Assembly: GCA_046262355.1 (NCBI GenBank) | Contig: JBHEMX010000090.1 | Coordinates: 1-18,564 of the forward strand | Origin: DATADD01 sp046262355 | Lineage (GTDB): Bacteria; Actinomycetota; CADDZG01; WHSQ01 | Reading direction: 5' to 3' | DNA: 18,564 nucleotides | Part shown: positions 6,437 through 14,425 of the stretch, in pieces | How positions within the stretch are numbered: position 1 is the stretch's first letter | Layout: each line of letters opens with the position of its first letter | The notes under the pieces: model-generated | Seen by the model: the letters and a program-made list of their open reading frames with translations, nothing else | The model's database searches: none | What the model was told of the DNA's origin: nothing | Position numbers and translations under genes: made by a program

Positions 6437-8065
6437 ATGAAGGCCACCGGCAAGCTCCTCATGCTGGGACTCGACGGCGCCACCTTCAGCGTGCTCGATC
6501 CCGCTTTCGAGGCGGGGCACATGCCGAACCTCGCCGCGCTCCTGGGGCGAGGCGCGTCGGGCGTGCTGACCTCGACGATCCCGCCCTACACGCCTCCGGG
6601 ATGGACGTCGATATTCACCGGGGTCAACCCCGGCAAGCACGGGATCTTCGGCTTCACGCTCGGCCACGTGCAGGACCCGCGCGGCCTTGTGCGCCTCGAC
6701 CGCGTCACGGCGCCGGCGCTGTGGAACGTCGCCAACGCCCAGGGCAGGCGGATCGGAGTCTTCAACGTTCCGATGACCTATCCCGCGCCGGTCGTCGACG
6801 GCTGGTCCGTCTCCGGCATGCTGACGCCGGAGGGAGGCGGGGAGACGCCCGACAACTTCACGCATCCCGCGGATCTCGGCGCCAAGGTCTCGGGTGCGGC
6901 CGGCGACTATCGCATCGACATCGACGTGAACTACGACCAGGACTGGAAGTCCACGGCGATCATCGAGAGGCTGTCGCAGAACCTGGCCCTCAAACGGCGC
7001 GCCCTGCGGTATCTGCTCGACACAGACGGCGACCTCCCGATCCTGTTCGCCGTGCTCGAGGCGCCGGACCGGCTCATGCACGTCCACTACAAGTACATCG
7101 ACCCGCGCTGCTCCCACTTCGCGCGCCCCGAGGCCGGCCCGATCAGGGAGCGCGCGTGGGCTTTCTTCGACGAGATGGACGCGCTGATCGGCGATCTCCT
7201 CTCATGGGCTGGTCCCGACGCGTCGATAGTGACGATGTCGGATCACGGCTTCGGCCCGAAGGACAAGAGCGTCAACATCAACCTCGCGCTGCGCGAGTGG
7301 GGCTTGTTGAGGCTCGGCGGAGCGGGCGCCGTGACGAAGTACGACGCGCTGCGCAAGCTCGCTCGGCGCGCCAAGAAGATGCTGCCGAAGTCCGCGTGGC
7401 AGAGGGCGAAGGGCGTCGCTCAGTCGTCGATCGACTGGAGCGGCACGCGCGCGTTCTCATCGCCCATCCCGCAGCAGGGCATCTACGTGAACCTGCGCGG
7501 GCGCGAGCCCCACGGGATCGTGGCGGAGTCCGACTACGAGTCCGTGTGCGCGGAGATCGTCGAGAGGCTCGAGGCGATGATCGATCCGGACGACGGGCGT
7601 CCCGTAGTGGACCGCGTCCTGCGGCGCGAGGAGGTCGTGCATGGCCCGCAGGCCGAGCATGCGCCCGACCTCTATCCGGTGTGCCGGGAGTACTCCTACG
7701 AGCTCTCGGACGGTCTCGTGTCCCCGCAGGTGCTCGACGACCTCCGGTCGCTGCCGCGCGGCTTCCATCACCTCGACGGCATCTTCGGGATCGCGACTCC
7801 CGGTATCGAGGCCCGGCCGGGGCAGAGGGCGAGCATCCTCGACATCGCGCCCACGGCGCTCTACCTCGCCGGCCTCGACGTCCCGGACTCGTTCGAGGGT
7901 GAGGTCCTCACCGAGCTGCTTCCCGCGGCCATGACCACCGAGCGCCCCGTGCGACGCGCGGCCATGGACCTCGCTCTGGCGGGCGCGGGCACCTCGTCGA
8001 CGCCCTACTCTGCCGACGAGGAGGCGCAGATAGCGGAATCGCTGCGCAACCTCGGCTACCTCTAG
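6437..8065 (+). CDS. Alkaline-phosphatase-superfamily phosphohydrolase (type I phosphodiesterase / nucleotide pyrophosphatase-like, COG3379 type)
   Basis: A 542-residue protein with the two-metal site in canonical order: D13 (LMLGLDGATF), nucleophile T52 (IPPYTPPGWTSIFTG), D211 and H215 (EAPDRLMHVHY), D269 and H270 (TMSDHGFGP), and a C-terminal histidine in RGFHHLDGIFGIA (H444, in an HxxDG setting). ILDIAPTALYLAGLDVP (467-483) closes the fold. There is no signal peptide or membrane segment, so it should be cytoplasmic. Relatives hydrolyse or transfer phospho-groups, but no substrate is established for this subgroup. The C-terminal tail ends LRNLGYL, a short motif also seen at the ends of many related proteins. 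The ATG at 6437 is chosen because the catalytic strand begins seven residues later and a -10 box lies 8 bp upstream; the frame stays open far upstream only as an alternate frame of the preceding gene. Confidence 0.88.
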   Translation: MKATGKLLMLGLDGATFSVLDPAFEAGHMPNLAALLGRGASGVLTSTIPPYTPPGWTSIFTGVNPGKHGIFGFTLGHVQDPRGLVRLDRVTAPALWNVANAQGRRIGVFNVPMTYPAPVVDGWSVSGMLTPEGGGETPDNFTHPADLGAKVSGAAGDYRIDIDVNYDQDWKSTAIIERLSQNLALKRRALRYLLDTDGDLPILFAVLEAPDRLMHVHYKYIDPRCSHFARPEAGPIRERAWAFFDEMDALIGDLLSWAGPDASIVTMSDHGFGPKDKSVNINLALREWGLLRLGGAGAVTKYDALRKLARRAKKMLPKSAWQRAKGVAQSSIDWSGTRAFSSPIPQQGIYVNLRGREPHGIVAESDYESVCAEIVERLEAMIDPDDGRPVVDRVLRREEVVHGPQAEHAPDLYPVCREYSYELSDGLVSPQVLDDLRSLPRGFHHLDGIFGIATPGIEARPGQRASILDIAPTALYLAGLDVPDSFEGEVLTELLPAAMTTERPVRRAAMDLALAGAGTSSTPYSADEEAQIAESLRNLGYL

Positions 8066-8128
8066 GGGCGCCGTCACTCCCAATGAGAGCGTGTCTCTTC
8101 AGCCGCCGGAGGATGAGCATTTGCTGGC

Positions 8129-9670
8129 TCAGGTTCCGTGAGTTCGAGAGCCCGGACGCAGCTTGGTCACCAGCGACGTCGCAGCGCGTCGCTCGTCGGG
8201 CGTTAAGCCCACGGCGCCATACGCGAGCACGTATGCGGCTCCGCCGACGATGCCCGTGGCGATGAGGTCCACAAGGTAGCCGGCCGACAGCACACCATGC
8301 ACGAGCACCATGGCGGCCGCCGCCACGGCCGCAGGCGCGAGCAGTCGCAGGTAGCGTGCGTCGTACGGCTGGACCTTCACGAACCTCTTCACGAGGGCGA
8401 GCCTGAAGCAGTTGGAGACGGCGAAGGTGACGGCGTTCGCGATGGCGGCGCCCTCGATGCCGTAACGAGCGCATAGCCACAACGCGAGCCCGATGTCGAG
8501 CAACAGAGATGTGACGTAAACGACAAGGTCCCATCCGGTGCGCCCCACCATGATCAAGATGAACCCCGCGCTGCCGGTTGCAACGTTGACGAACTGTCCG
8601 GCGAGCAAGATCAACAGAGCGGTCTGGCCCGCAGAGAAGTCCGAGCCGAACACGCGCATGACAGAGGTCGGCGCGACCGCGATCAACACGAACAGTGGGA
8701 TCGTGCCCGCGAGGATCCATCTCGTCAGCATCTTGTAGAGGTCGTCCAGCCGCTCTCTCTGTCCGCGGTTGTAGAGGTCGGCAACGTACGGTCCGAACAT
8801 CAGGTTCACCGACGTCAGGAACAGCACGAGGATCTGGCCGGCCCGCAGTGCAGCAGAATAGACGCCGACGTCGGCTCGTCCGACGAAGCGCGTCAGCACG
8901 AAGAGATCCGTCCAGAAGAGCAGCTGAGCGAACAACGCTGCGGGCGCGCGTGGTCCGGCGTAGCGGATCAGCTTGTCGAGCCAGCCGGGCTCGGGCGAGG
9001 ACACTTCCCACGACCTGCTCTCGCGCCGCCAGAAGTACCCTGCTGCCGCGGCCGCGAGCACCCACGACAATGAATAGGCGAGGATGCTCGCAGTGGCCGT
9101 CTTCGAGACCTGCCACAGCGCGAGAGTGAGCACGATCCACATGACGTTCTGTCCGGTCCAGAAGACGTACAGCGTGTAGCGCATGATCTTGAGCCCGCGC
9201 GTCGCGGCGAGCCATACATTGGCAAGCGCAAGGAACGGTAGACCGAGGGCCGCCGCTGCCACGGACCAGCGATTGCCGCTCGGGTCGATGTCGAACAACG
9301 CGAGGACCTCCTCGTCCAGAAGCGCCACGACGATCGCGATCACTGTGCTGACCAAGGAAGCGATGAGGATCGCCCGCGACACCACCCCTCGGATGCGATC
9401 CCAACGTCCGACACCTGCGTCGATCGCAACATCCCGCAGAACCGCCATGTCCATGCCACTGCGGGTTGCGAAGGACGCAACGAACGCTGACTGAGTCAGG
9501 AGTGTGACGACGCCAAAGCCCTCGCGCCGGAGGGTGCGCGTCATCAGGATCTGAACGACGAACAAAGCGGCCGCGGCGATCGCGATCCCGACGACGTTCT
9601 GAGATGTCCCGGAGAGGATCGCCATGCGGTCGCCGGACGGCCGGGATCGTTGGGACGCGTGATCATTCAC
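8129..9670 (-). CDS. Wzx/MurJ-like polysaccharide flippase (oligosaccharide transporter)
   Basis: A 513-residue, highly hydrophobic protein with about a dozen membrane-spanning segments from the N-terminus (MAILSGTSQNVVGIAIAAA) to near the C-terminus. Its layout matches the polysaccharide biosynthesis/MOP exporter family: TLRREGFGVVTLLTQSAF early on, an amphipathic middle loop, and FGSDFSAGQTALLILLAGQF in the second half. The role is to flip a polyprenyl-linked oligosaccharide across the membrane. Start choice: GTG at 9670 lies 8 bp after a TATCGT box, which suggests a leaderless mRNA. An ATG at 9625 would remove 15 hydrophilic residues but has no ribosome-binding site. A frame reaching 9760 is open but overlaps the promoter region and the sqdB start. 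It is convergent with the phosphatase gene (63 bp between stops) and divergent from sqdB. Confidence 0.88.
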   Translation of the reverse strand: MNDHASQRSRPSGDRMAILSGTSQNVVGIAIAAAALFVVQILMTRTLRREGFGVVTLLTQSAFVASFATRSGMDMAVLRDVAIDAGVGRWDRIRGVVSRAILIASLVSTVIAIVVALLDEEVLALFDIDPSGNRWSVAAAALGLPFLALANVWLAATRGLKIMRYTLYVFWTGQNVMWIVLTLALWQVSKTATASILAYSLSWVLAAAAAGYFWRRESRSWEVSSPEPGWLDKLIRYAGPRAPAALFAQLLFWTDLFVLTRFVGRADVGVYSAALRAGQILVLFLTSVNLMFGPYVADLYNRGQRERLDDLYKMLTRWILAGTIPLFVLIAVAPTSVMRVFGSDFSAGQTALLILLAGQFVNVATGSAGFILIMVGRTGWDLVVYVTSLLLDIGLALWLCARYGIEGAAIANAVTFAVSNCFRLALVKRFVKVQPYDARYLRLLAPAAVAAAAMVLVHGVLSAGYLVDLIATGIVGGAAYVLAYGAVGLTPDERRAATSLVTKLRPGSRTHGT

Positions 9671-9671
9671 G

Positions 9672-9701
9672 ATCGTGCACGATAAAGCATGCCCTCGAGG
9701 G
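9672..9701. promoter_or_regulatory. Palindrome-rich divergent promoter region between the flippase gene and sqdB
   Basis: ATCGTGCACGAT (9672-9683) is a perfect 12-bp palindrome. It overlaps another, CACGATCGTG (9668-9677), giving CACGAT twice in direct orientation 10 bp apart. A third palindrome, CCCTCGAGGG, lies at 9692-9701. The first covers the -10 element (TATCGT, minus strand 9679-9684) and abuts the flippase start codon, a position where a bound repressor would block transcription. This is an operator-like arrangement seen in sequence only; no regulator gene is next to it. Confidence 0.45.
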
Positions 9702-9708
9702 TAGGGCT

Positions 9709-9750
9709 TATGCTGTGCGCGGCATCGAGACCGTAAGCTCATCCGGGGGG
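9709..9750 (+). promoter_or_regulatory. Candidate promoter and ribosome-binding site for sqdB
   Basis: Two TANNNT boxes precede sqdB: TATGCT at 9709-9714 and TAAGCT at 9734-9739. Either would give a short 5' leader. A GGGGGG run at 9745-9750, 8 bp before the ATG at 9759, with AGGA immediately after, can serve as the Shine-Dalgarno sequence. Unlike most operon-first genes here, sqdB therefore seems to have a leader. Confidence 0.4.
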
Positions 9751-9758
9751 CAGGACAC

Positions 9759-10934
9759 ATGAAGATACTCGTGCTCGGCGGTGACGGCTATCTGGGATGG
9801 CCGACCGCGATGTATCTTGCCCGGCGCGACCATGAAGTGACCGTCGTGGACAACTTCGCACGGCGGCTGTGGGACCACGAGATCGGTGCAAGCTCTTTGA
9901 TCCCGATTCTGTCGCTGCAGGAACGGGTCGATATCTGGGCCAAGCTGGGCGTCAAGCCCATCGCCATGCAGGTCGGCGACATCACCGACAAGTCCTTCGT
10001 GGATCGAGTGTTCGAGCTCAGCCGGCCCGAGGCGATCGTGCATTACGGCGAACATCGCTCGGCGCCGTTCTCGATGCTGTCGCACCGCCATGCGGTCTTG
10101 ACTCAGGTCAATAACGTCGTGGGGACGCTCAACATCCTGTTCGCCATGAGAGACTTCGCCCCCGACTCACATCTCGTCAAACTCGGCACCATGGGCGAGT
10201 ACGGCACGCCCAACATCGACATCGAAGAAGGCTTCATCGAGATCAACCACAACGGGCGCACCGATCTGCTGCCGTACCCCAAGCAGGCGGCTTCCTTCTA
10301 TCACCTGTCGAAGGTGCACGACTCCAACAACATCATGTTCGTCTGCCGCGCGTGGGGCCTGCGCTCCACAGATCTCAACCAAGGCGTCGTCTACGGCGTG
10401 CACACAGACGAGACAACCATGGATCCCGGGCTCGCCACGCGCTTCGACTACGACGACGTGTGGGGCACCGTCCTCAACCGCTACTGCGTCCAGGCCGCCA
10501 TCAACCATCCGCTCACCGTCTACGGCAAGGGGGGCCAGACGCGTGGCTTCTTGGATATCCGAGACACGTTGCGGTGCGTGGAGCTCGCTATAGAGAACCC
10601 CGCCGACATCGGCGAGTACCGCGTCTTCAACCAGTTCACGGAGCAGTTCACGGTGCTCGAACTCGCCCATAAGGTCGCGGAGGCGGCGGGCAAGCTCGGC
10701 TGGGATCCCATCGTCGAAAACATCCACAACCCGCGCGTGGAAGCCGAAGAGCATTACTACAACGCCAAGCACACGCACCTGTTGGATCTGGGACTCGAGC
10801 CGCACCTGTTGTCCGACACGCTCATCGATGCGCTTCTCGAGACGGTTCGCGCCAGAGGCGAGGCGGTGCATCGCCGACTGCTCTATCCGGGTCACGACTG
10901 GAGACGGGGGGCATTGGAAAGCGCCGAGGCTTAA
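9759..10934 (+). CDS. sqdB: UDP-sulfoquinovose synthase
   Basis: A 391-residue extended short-chain dehydrogenase that fits the SQD1/SqdB family closely along its length. The enzyme combines UDP-glucose and sulfite to give UDP-sulfoquinovose, using tightly bound NAD, in the cytoplasm. Landmarks: ILVLGGDGYLGWPTAMYLAR (3-22) with G7-G10-G13 of the dinucleotide fold; VVDNFARR (29-36); HYGEHRSAPFSM (95-106); VNNVVGTLN (117-125); KLGTMGEYGTPNIDIEEG (141-158) with catalytic-type T144; FYHLSKVHDSNNIMF (180-194) with the YxxxK pair Y181/K185; DLNQGVVYG (205-213); and LTVYGKGGQTRGFLDIRDT (252-270). The GGDGYLGW, TMGEYGTPN and GKGGQTRGFLDIRDT blocks separate this family from ordinary sugar epimerases. 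No SqdX-type glycosyltransferase is obvious nearby, so the product may go to a glycan instead of sulfolipid; that part is inference. Confidence 0.95.
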   Translation: MKILVLGGDGYLGWPTAMYLARRDHEVTVVDNFARRLWDHEIGASSLIPILSLQERVDIWAKLGVKPIAMQVGDITDKSFVDRVFELSRPEAIVHYGEHRSAPFSMLSHRHAVLTQVNNVVGTLNILFAMRDFAPDSHLVKLGTMGEYGTPNIDIEEGFIEINHNGRTDLLPYPKQAASFYHLSKVHDSNNIMFVCRAWGLRSTDLNQGVVYGVHTDETTMDPGLATRFDYDDVWGTVLNRYCVQAAINHPLTVYGKGGQTRGFLDIRDTLRCVELAIENPADIGEYRVFNQFTEQFTVLELAHKVAEAAGKLGWDPIVENIHNPRVEAEEHYYNAKHTHLLDLGLEPHLLSDTLIDALLETVRARGEAVHRRLLYPGHDWRRGALESAEA

Positions 10935-10936
10935 CG

Positions 10937-10950
10937 CCCGCACCGGCGGG
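10937..10950. repeat. Short GC hairpin after sqdB
   Basis: CCCGC at 10937-10941 pairs with GCGGG at 10946-10950 around a 4-base loop, just after the sqdB stop. There is no T-run directly behind it, so at best it is a weak terminator or an RNA-stability stem. The remaining bases up to 11024 show no promoter or ribosome-binding site that I can defend. Confidence 0.3.
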
Positions 10951-11024
10951 ATGCAGCCACTCGGCTTTTCGCGCGGGCACATGGCAACCCGGAGCCCGGC
11001 CGTGGCCGACTCGGCCGCTCCTCG

Positions 11025-12992
11025 ATGATCTTCTCCGCCCCGTCCAGCGCCGCACTCGCCGGCGCCCAAGCCCTCGTCGTCGCGGGGGGAGGCCTCTTCT
11101 TCGGGCGGCTCCTGGCCGGCGTGCTGCCGGCGCGCCCGGACGAGGACGAGGTCCACCTGTGGGCGCTGGCCTTCCCGGCTCTCGCCCTCTATACGCTCTT
11201 GTTGATGGTCGGCCACATGTTGACTGGTGGGGCCGTCTTCGGCGATCCGTGGATCGCGCGCGGCATCTCTGCCGCCACGTTCGCTGTTCTCCTCGTGCGC
11301 GCCGCCGCAGCACGGCTGCTCCGCCGGAAGCCCTCGACGACGCGATCGAGGCGCGCGCTCGGCTGGCTCGTCTCCGGCCTCGTTGTTGTGGGTCTGCTCA
11401 TCTGGGCAACGCCCATCGCTCGTTCGCTGCCGCTAGACGTGAGGGGAGACACCAACCTGCATGCGGGATGGGCCGCCCAGCTGCTGAACGGAGAGCCCAC
11501 TGCGTCGGCATCGATCACGGGCCCCATCCCGAATTTCTATCCCTGGCTGTTTCACTCGCTGCTGGCGTTCACGGCGCTATTCACTCCGGGTGGTAGGACG
11601 TTCCATGCGCTGGCTCCGATGCAACTGCTGCAAGTATCGGGCGCGATCCTGGCTCTCTTTGCCCTTGGTCGCGTCCTCGGGGGCATAGTTTGTGGCGTGG
11701 CGACCGTGGTCTTGGGAGCCGCCACCGGGGGAGTGGGCTTCGTGATGCTGCGCGGTCTCGACGTGGTGATGGATCCGCGCGCCGACGGCCTGCGTTACAT
11801 GGGTGATCTTCTCTACAAGCGCTCCTACAACGTCGCCTTCCTCAACCTCGCTCCGCCGTTCCCGCGCGACGTCGGCTGGACGTTGCTCACCGGAGCTCTG
11901 CTGCTCTTGACCCTGGGGCTGCAGAGGAAGAAGCCTGCCGTCCTGGGGTTATCCGGCGTGGTGCTGGGGCTCGTCGGGCTCACCGGGGCCGAAAGCTTCC
12001 TCGTCGGCGTGCTCGCCGCGGGCCTTGCGGCGCTCTGCGCGGGCGGGACGGACCGGTTGCGCGTGCTCGCCGTGGTGCTCGGACCCGCACTCCTCGTGTA
12101 CGCCCTGTGGTTCGGGCCTCAGGTCGTCAACTACGTGCGCCTGGGAGGCTACGTGAACATCACCCAGGTCGGTCCCGTGACCTTGCCGCCGACGGCGATC
12201 CTGGTCTCGTGGGGCGTCGTGACGCCCTTGGCCGTCCTGGGCCTGGGGCGATGGTTGCATCGAAAGAGCCGGGACGCGGCCGTGTGCGTCGTGGCGGCGC
12301 TATCCATCGTTGCCGCGGCTGCGGTCGTGGTGTCGGTGGCCGCCGCCGGATCGTCTGAGGGAGCCTTCCTTACCCTCGGACGAGCGCATCGCTACTGGCC
12401 GTTGCTTCACTTCGCGCTCGTGCTGTGGGGGGGCATGGGCGCCTCGTGGCTCATCGAGGCTCTCGGGCGCAGGAGCAAGGCGCTCTCATGGGGCCTTGCG
12501 CTTGCTCTCGTGGCGCTGGCGGTGCCCTCTCCCATAGCGGCAAGTCTCGCTCTTCCCGGTCCCGGGGACGGCTTGCTCGCCGGCGCCGCCTCCGGGTCGC
12601 CGAGGGCGCTGCTGAATCTGGTCGCCCCGAGCAGCGGCCGCCCGTGCCACGCCGCCGTCCCGCCGGAGATCGACTCGCTCGTGTGGGCCTACACCGGGTA
12701 CCGTCTCGTCTCTTACAACTGGGGCGGTCCACTCCAGGTCTCCAATCCTGCTCGCATCCGCTGGCGTGACATCTACGAGCACGTCACGCCCGCGCCGCAG
12801 CGCCTGAGGGACAACCGGATCCTCACCCTGGGCAGGGGCCCGAGTACAACTTGGAGGGGGATCGCACAACGGTACGGCGTCGACGTCGTCGTGGTCCCGA
12901 ACGCGTATGCGGCATCCGACGTCTTCGACAGCCTCCCGGGCACCGCGGCGAGCGACGGAGCCTTCACGGTCGTGCGCCTGTCGGACTGTTGA
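11025..12992 (+). CDS. Large polytopic membrane protein, GT-C glycosyltransferase-like
   Basis: A 655-residue protein with many hydrophobic spans (roughly 9-35, 45-66, 78-96, 112-130, 177-260, 290-365, 390-450, 460-520) and a soluble C-terminal domain of about 130 residues. An acidic, histidine-containing loop after an early span, LDVRGDTNLHAGWAAQLLNG (137-156), resembles the catalytic loop of GT-C enzymes. It is followed by FYPWLFHSLLAF. I do not recognise a named family. It could be an outer-face sugar transferase using polyprenyl-phosphate donors, or possibly the glycan polymerase, for which no other candidate appears here. The start is the first codon available in this frame and leads directly into the first span; there is no clear ribosome-binding site. 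It lies 90 bp after sqdB and overlaps the next gene by 4 bp. Confidence 0.75.
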   Translation: MIFSAPSSAALAGAQALVVAGGGLFFGRLLAGVLPARPDEDEVHLWALAFPALALYTLLLMVGHMLTGGAVFGDPWIARGISAATFAVLLVRAAAARLLRRKPSTTRSRRALGWLVSGLVVVGLLIWATPIARSLPLDVRGDTNLHAGWAAQLLNGEPTASASITGPIPNFYPWLFHSLLAFTALFTPGGRTFHALAPMQLLQVSGAILALFALGRVLGGIVCGVATVVLGAATGGVGFVMLRGLDVVMDPRADGLRYMGDLLYKRSYNVAFLNLAPPFPRDVGWTLLTGALLLLTLGLQRKKPAVLGLSGVVLGLVGLTGAESFLVGVLAAGLAALCAGGTDRLRVLAVVLGPALLVYALWFGPQVVNYVRLGGYVNITQVGPVTLPPTAILVSWGVVTPLAVLGLGRWLHRKSRDAAVCVVAALSIVAAAAVVVSVAAAGSSEGAFLTLGRAHRYWPLLHFALVLWGGMGASWLIEALGRRSKALSWGLALALVALAVPSPIAASLALPGPGDGLLAGAASGSPRALLNLVAPSSGRPCHAAVPPEIDSLVWAYTGYRLVSYNWGGPLQVSNPARIRWRDIYEHVTPAPQRLRDNRILTLGRGPSTTWRGIAQRYGVDVVVVPNAYAASDVFDSLPGTAASDGAFTVVRLSDC

Positions 12993-14425
12993 GCGCCACG
13001 GTCCCCGCACGGCCTCGCAGGAGGGGCTTCACGCGCGGCGCCGCCGCGTTCGCTGCTCTGCTCGTCTCCGGCGCGGCCGTGCGCCTCCTCGCCGTCCTTA
13101 CCTACCAGCCGATCTTCCTGTTGCAGCGGGATACCTATACGTACCTGTCTCTGGCCGTTAGGTCGATCGAGACCGCGCCGGGCTTCAGGCCGCCTTTGTA
13201 CCCGTGGCTGTTCGTGAAGCCCTTACTCGTCGCCGACAGTCTCCTGGTCGTCGCGGTGACGCAGCACATCGTCGGCATGGCCATGTCTGCAGCGCTGTAC
13301 GCAGCGATGCGTCGCCTCGACGTACCGCCTGTGCCTGCGGCGCTGGGAGTGGCGCCCCTGCTGCTGGACGCGTATCAGATCAACATCGAGCATTACCTGC
13401 TTGCCGAGACCTTCTTCCAGGGCCTGCTCGTCTGTGCTTTCACGCTGCTCGTGTGGTGGGCGCGGCCTGCTCTGCCGGTCGTCGGCCTCGCAGGTCTTCT
13501 TCTCGGTCTTGCCGCGCTGTCTCGCTTCGTGGGCATAGCATTGCTGCTCCCGGCGTTGGCGTATATCGCTCTCGTCGGGATGGGTTGGCGGCGCGCCGGA
13601 ATTCTGCTGGTTACGTTCGCCCTGCCGCTGGCGGGTTACAGCGTGTGGTTCAAGGGCTCATCCGATACGTTGGGCGTGACCGATCGAAACGGCTTCTTTC
13701 TGTACGGACGCGTCGGCTCGTTCGCCGACTGCCCGCGCTTTTTCGTTCCCGTCGAACTGCGCCGCTTCTGCTTCGACCTGCCACCGTCGGAACGCGGTTC
13801 CAACTTCGGCTTCTTCTCGCTGCAGAACGCGGCGGAACTGCAGCGTTTACCAGGCGTCAACGGTTTGCTGCTCGAGTTCTCCAGACGCGCGATCCTCGGT
13901 CAACCGGTGGGATATGCGCAGGCGGTATGGGGCGACTTCATGCGGTTCTTCTCGACCTCCCCTCCACCGGCTCGAGAGCCGTACGTGCGGCGATGGCGCT
14001 TCCCGCGTGAGCTCGCCGACGCGGATCCTCATCCCTTCGTCGTTCGCCATGGCGGCTCGGCTCCGAGCCGCCTCGGCTTCCAAAGCTTCGGGATCGATCC
14101 CTGGGGGGCGCGGAGGCTGCGGGCCTATGGGGCGATCTTCTACACGCCCGGGCCACTGTTGGGCCTCCTGCTGCTCCTCGGGATCGCCGGATCCGCGGTC
14201 GGCACGGGCGACGCTCGACGACGAGGTCTGCGAGGTGCCTGCCTGCTCTTCTCGTCTGGGGGGTTGCTCCTGCTCCTGTTCCCGGTGATGATCACCGTGT
14301 ACCACTTCCGTTACGTTCTCTCCGCTCTGCCGCTCCTGGGCCCCGCCGGCGCGCTTGGTGCTACCGCTATCGTCGGACGCGCCCGCCGCTCCCGAGGCTC
14401 GCTTCGGGCTCCACGAGGCCGTTAG
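12989..14425 (+). CDS. Polytopic membrane glycosyltransferase, GT39/PMT-like
   Basis: A 478-residue membrane protein if translation starts at the TTG at 12989, whose bases overlap the previous stop as TTGA. After a basic N-terminus and one span (about 17-39) comes FLLQRDTYTYLSLA (43-56). D48 is in the position of the GT-C catalytic aspartate, and FRPPLYPWLF (66-75) follows as in many PMT/ArnT-like proteins. Spans continue through LSRFVGIALLLPALAYIALV and the C-terminal LLLLLFPVMITVYHFRYVLS. A large hydrophilic stretch of about 140 residues (about 230-370), rich in Phe, Arg and Pro, is the likely outer domain. Upstream in-frame starts lie inside the preceding gene and give an arginine-rich leader, so they were rejected. 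The stop TAG shares TTAG with the stop of the convergent epimerase gene. Confidence 0.78.
   Translation: MSATVPARPRRRGFTRGAAAFAALLVSGAAVRLLAVLTYQPIFLLQRDTYTYLSLAVRSIETAPGFRPPLYPWLFVKPLLVADSLLVVAVTQHIVGMAMSAALYAAMRRLDVPPVPAALGVAPLLLDAYQINIEHYLLAETFFQGLLVCAFTLLVWWARPALPVVGLAGLLLGLAALSRFVGIALLLPALAYIALVGMGWRRAGILLVTFALPLAGYSVWFKGSSDTLGVTDRNGFFLYGRVGSFADCPRFFVPVELRRFCFDLPPSERGSNFGFFSLQNAAELQRLPGVNGLLLEFSRRAILGQPVGYAQAVWGDFMRFFSTSPPPAREPYVRRWRFPRELADADPHPFVVRHGGSAPSRLGFQSFGIDPWGARRLRAYGAIFYTPGPLLGLLLLLGIAGSAVGTGDARRRGLRGACLLFSSGGLLLLLFPVMITVYHFRYVLSALPLLGPAGALGATAIVGRARRSRGSLRAPRGR

Noticed and set aside
8066..8128. AGAG...CTCT inverted repeat between the convergent phosphatase and flippase genes as terminator
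   Set aside because: The stem is only four base pairs with no T-run, too weak to call.
7908..9404. A 498-codon minus-strand frame overlapping the flippase
   Set aside because: Arginine-rich and without membrane spans or motifs. The other minus-strand frame over the same bases encodes a clear multi-span flippase.
9671..9760. Longer flippase start reaching the sqdB start region at 9760
   Set aside because: The added residues are Cys/Arg/His-rich and unlike a flippase N-terminus. They would also cover the promoter and palindromes of the divergent gene.
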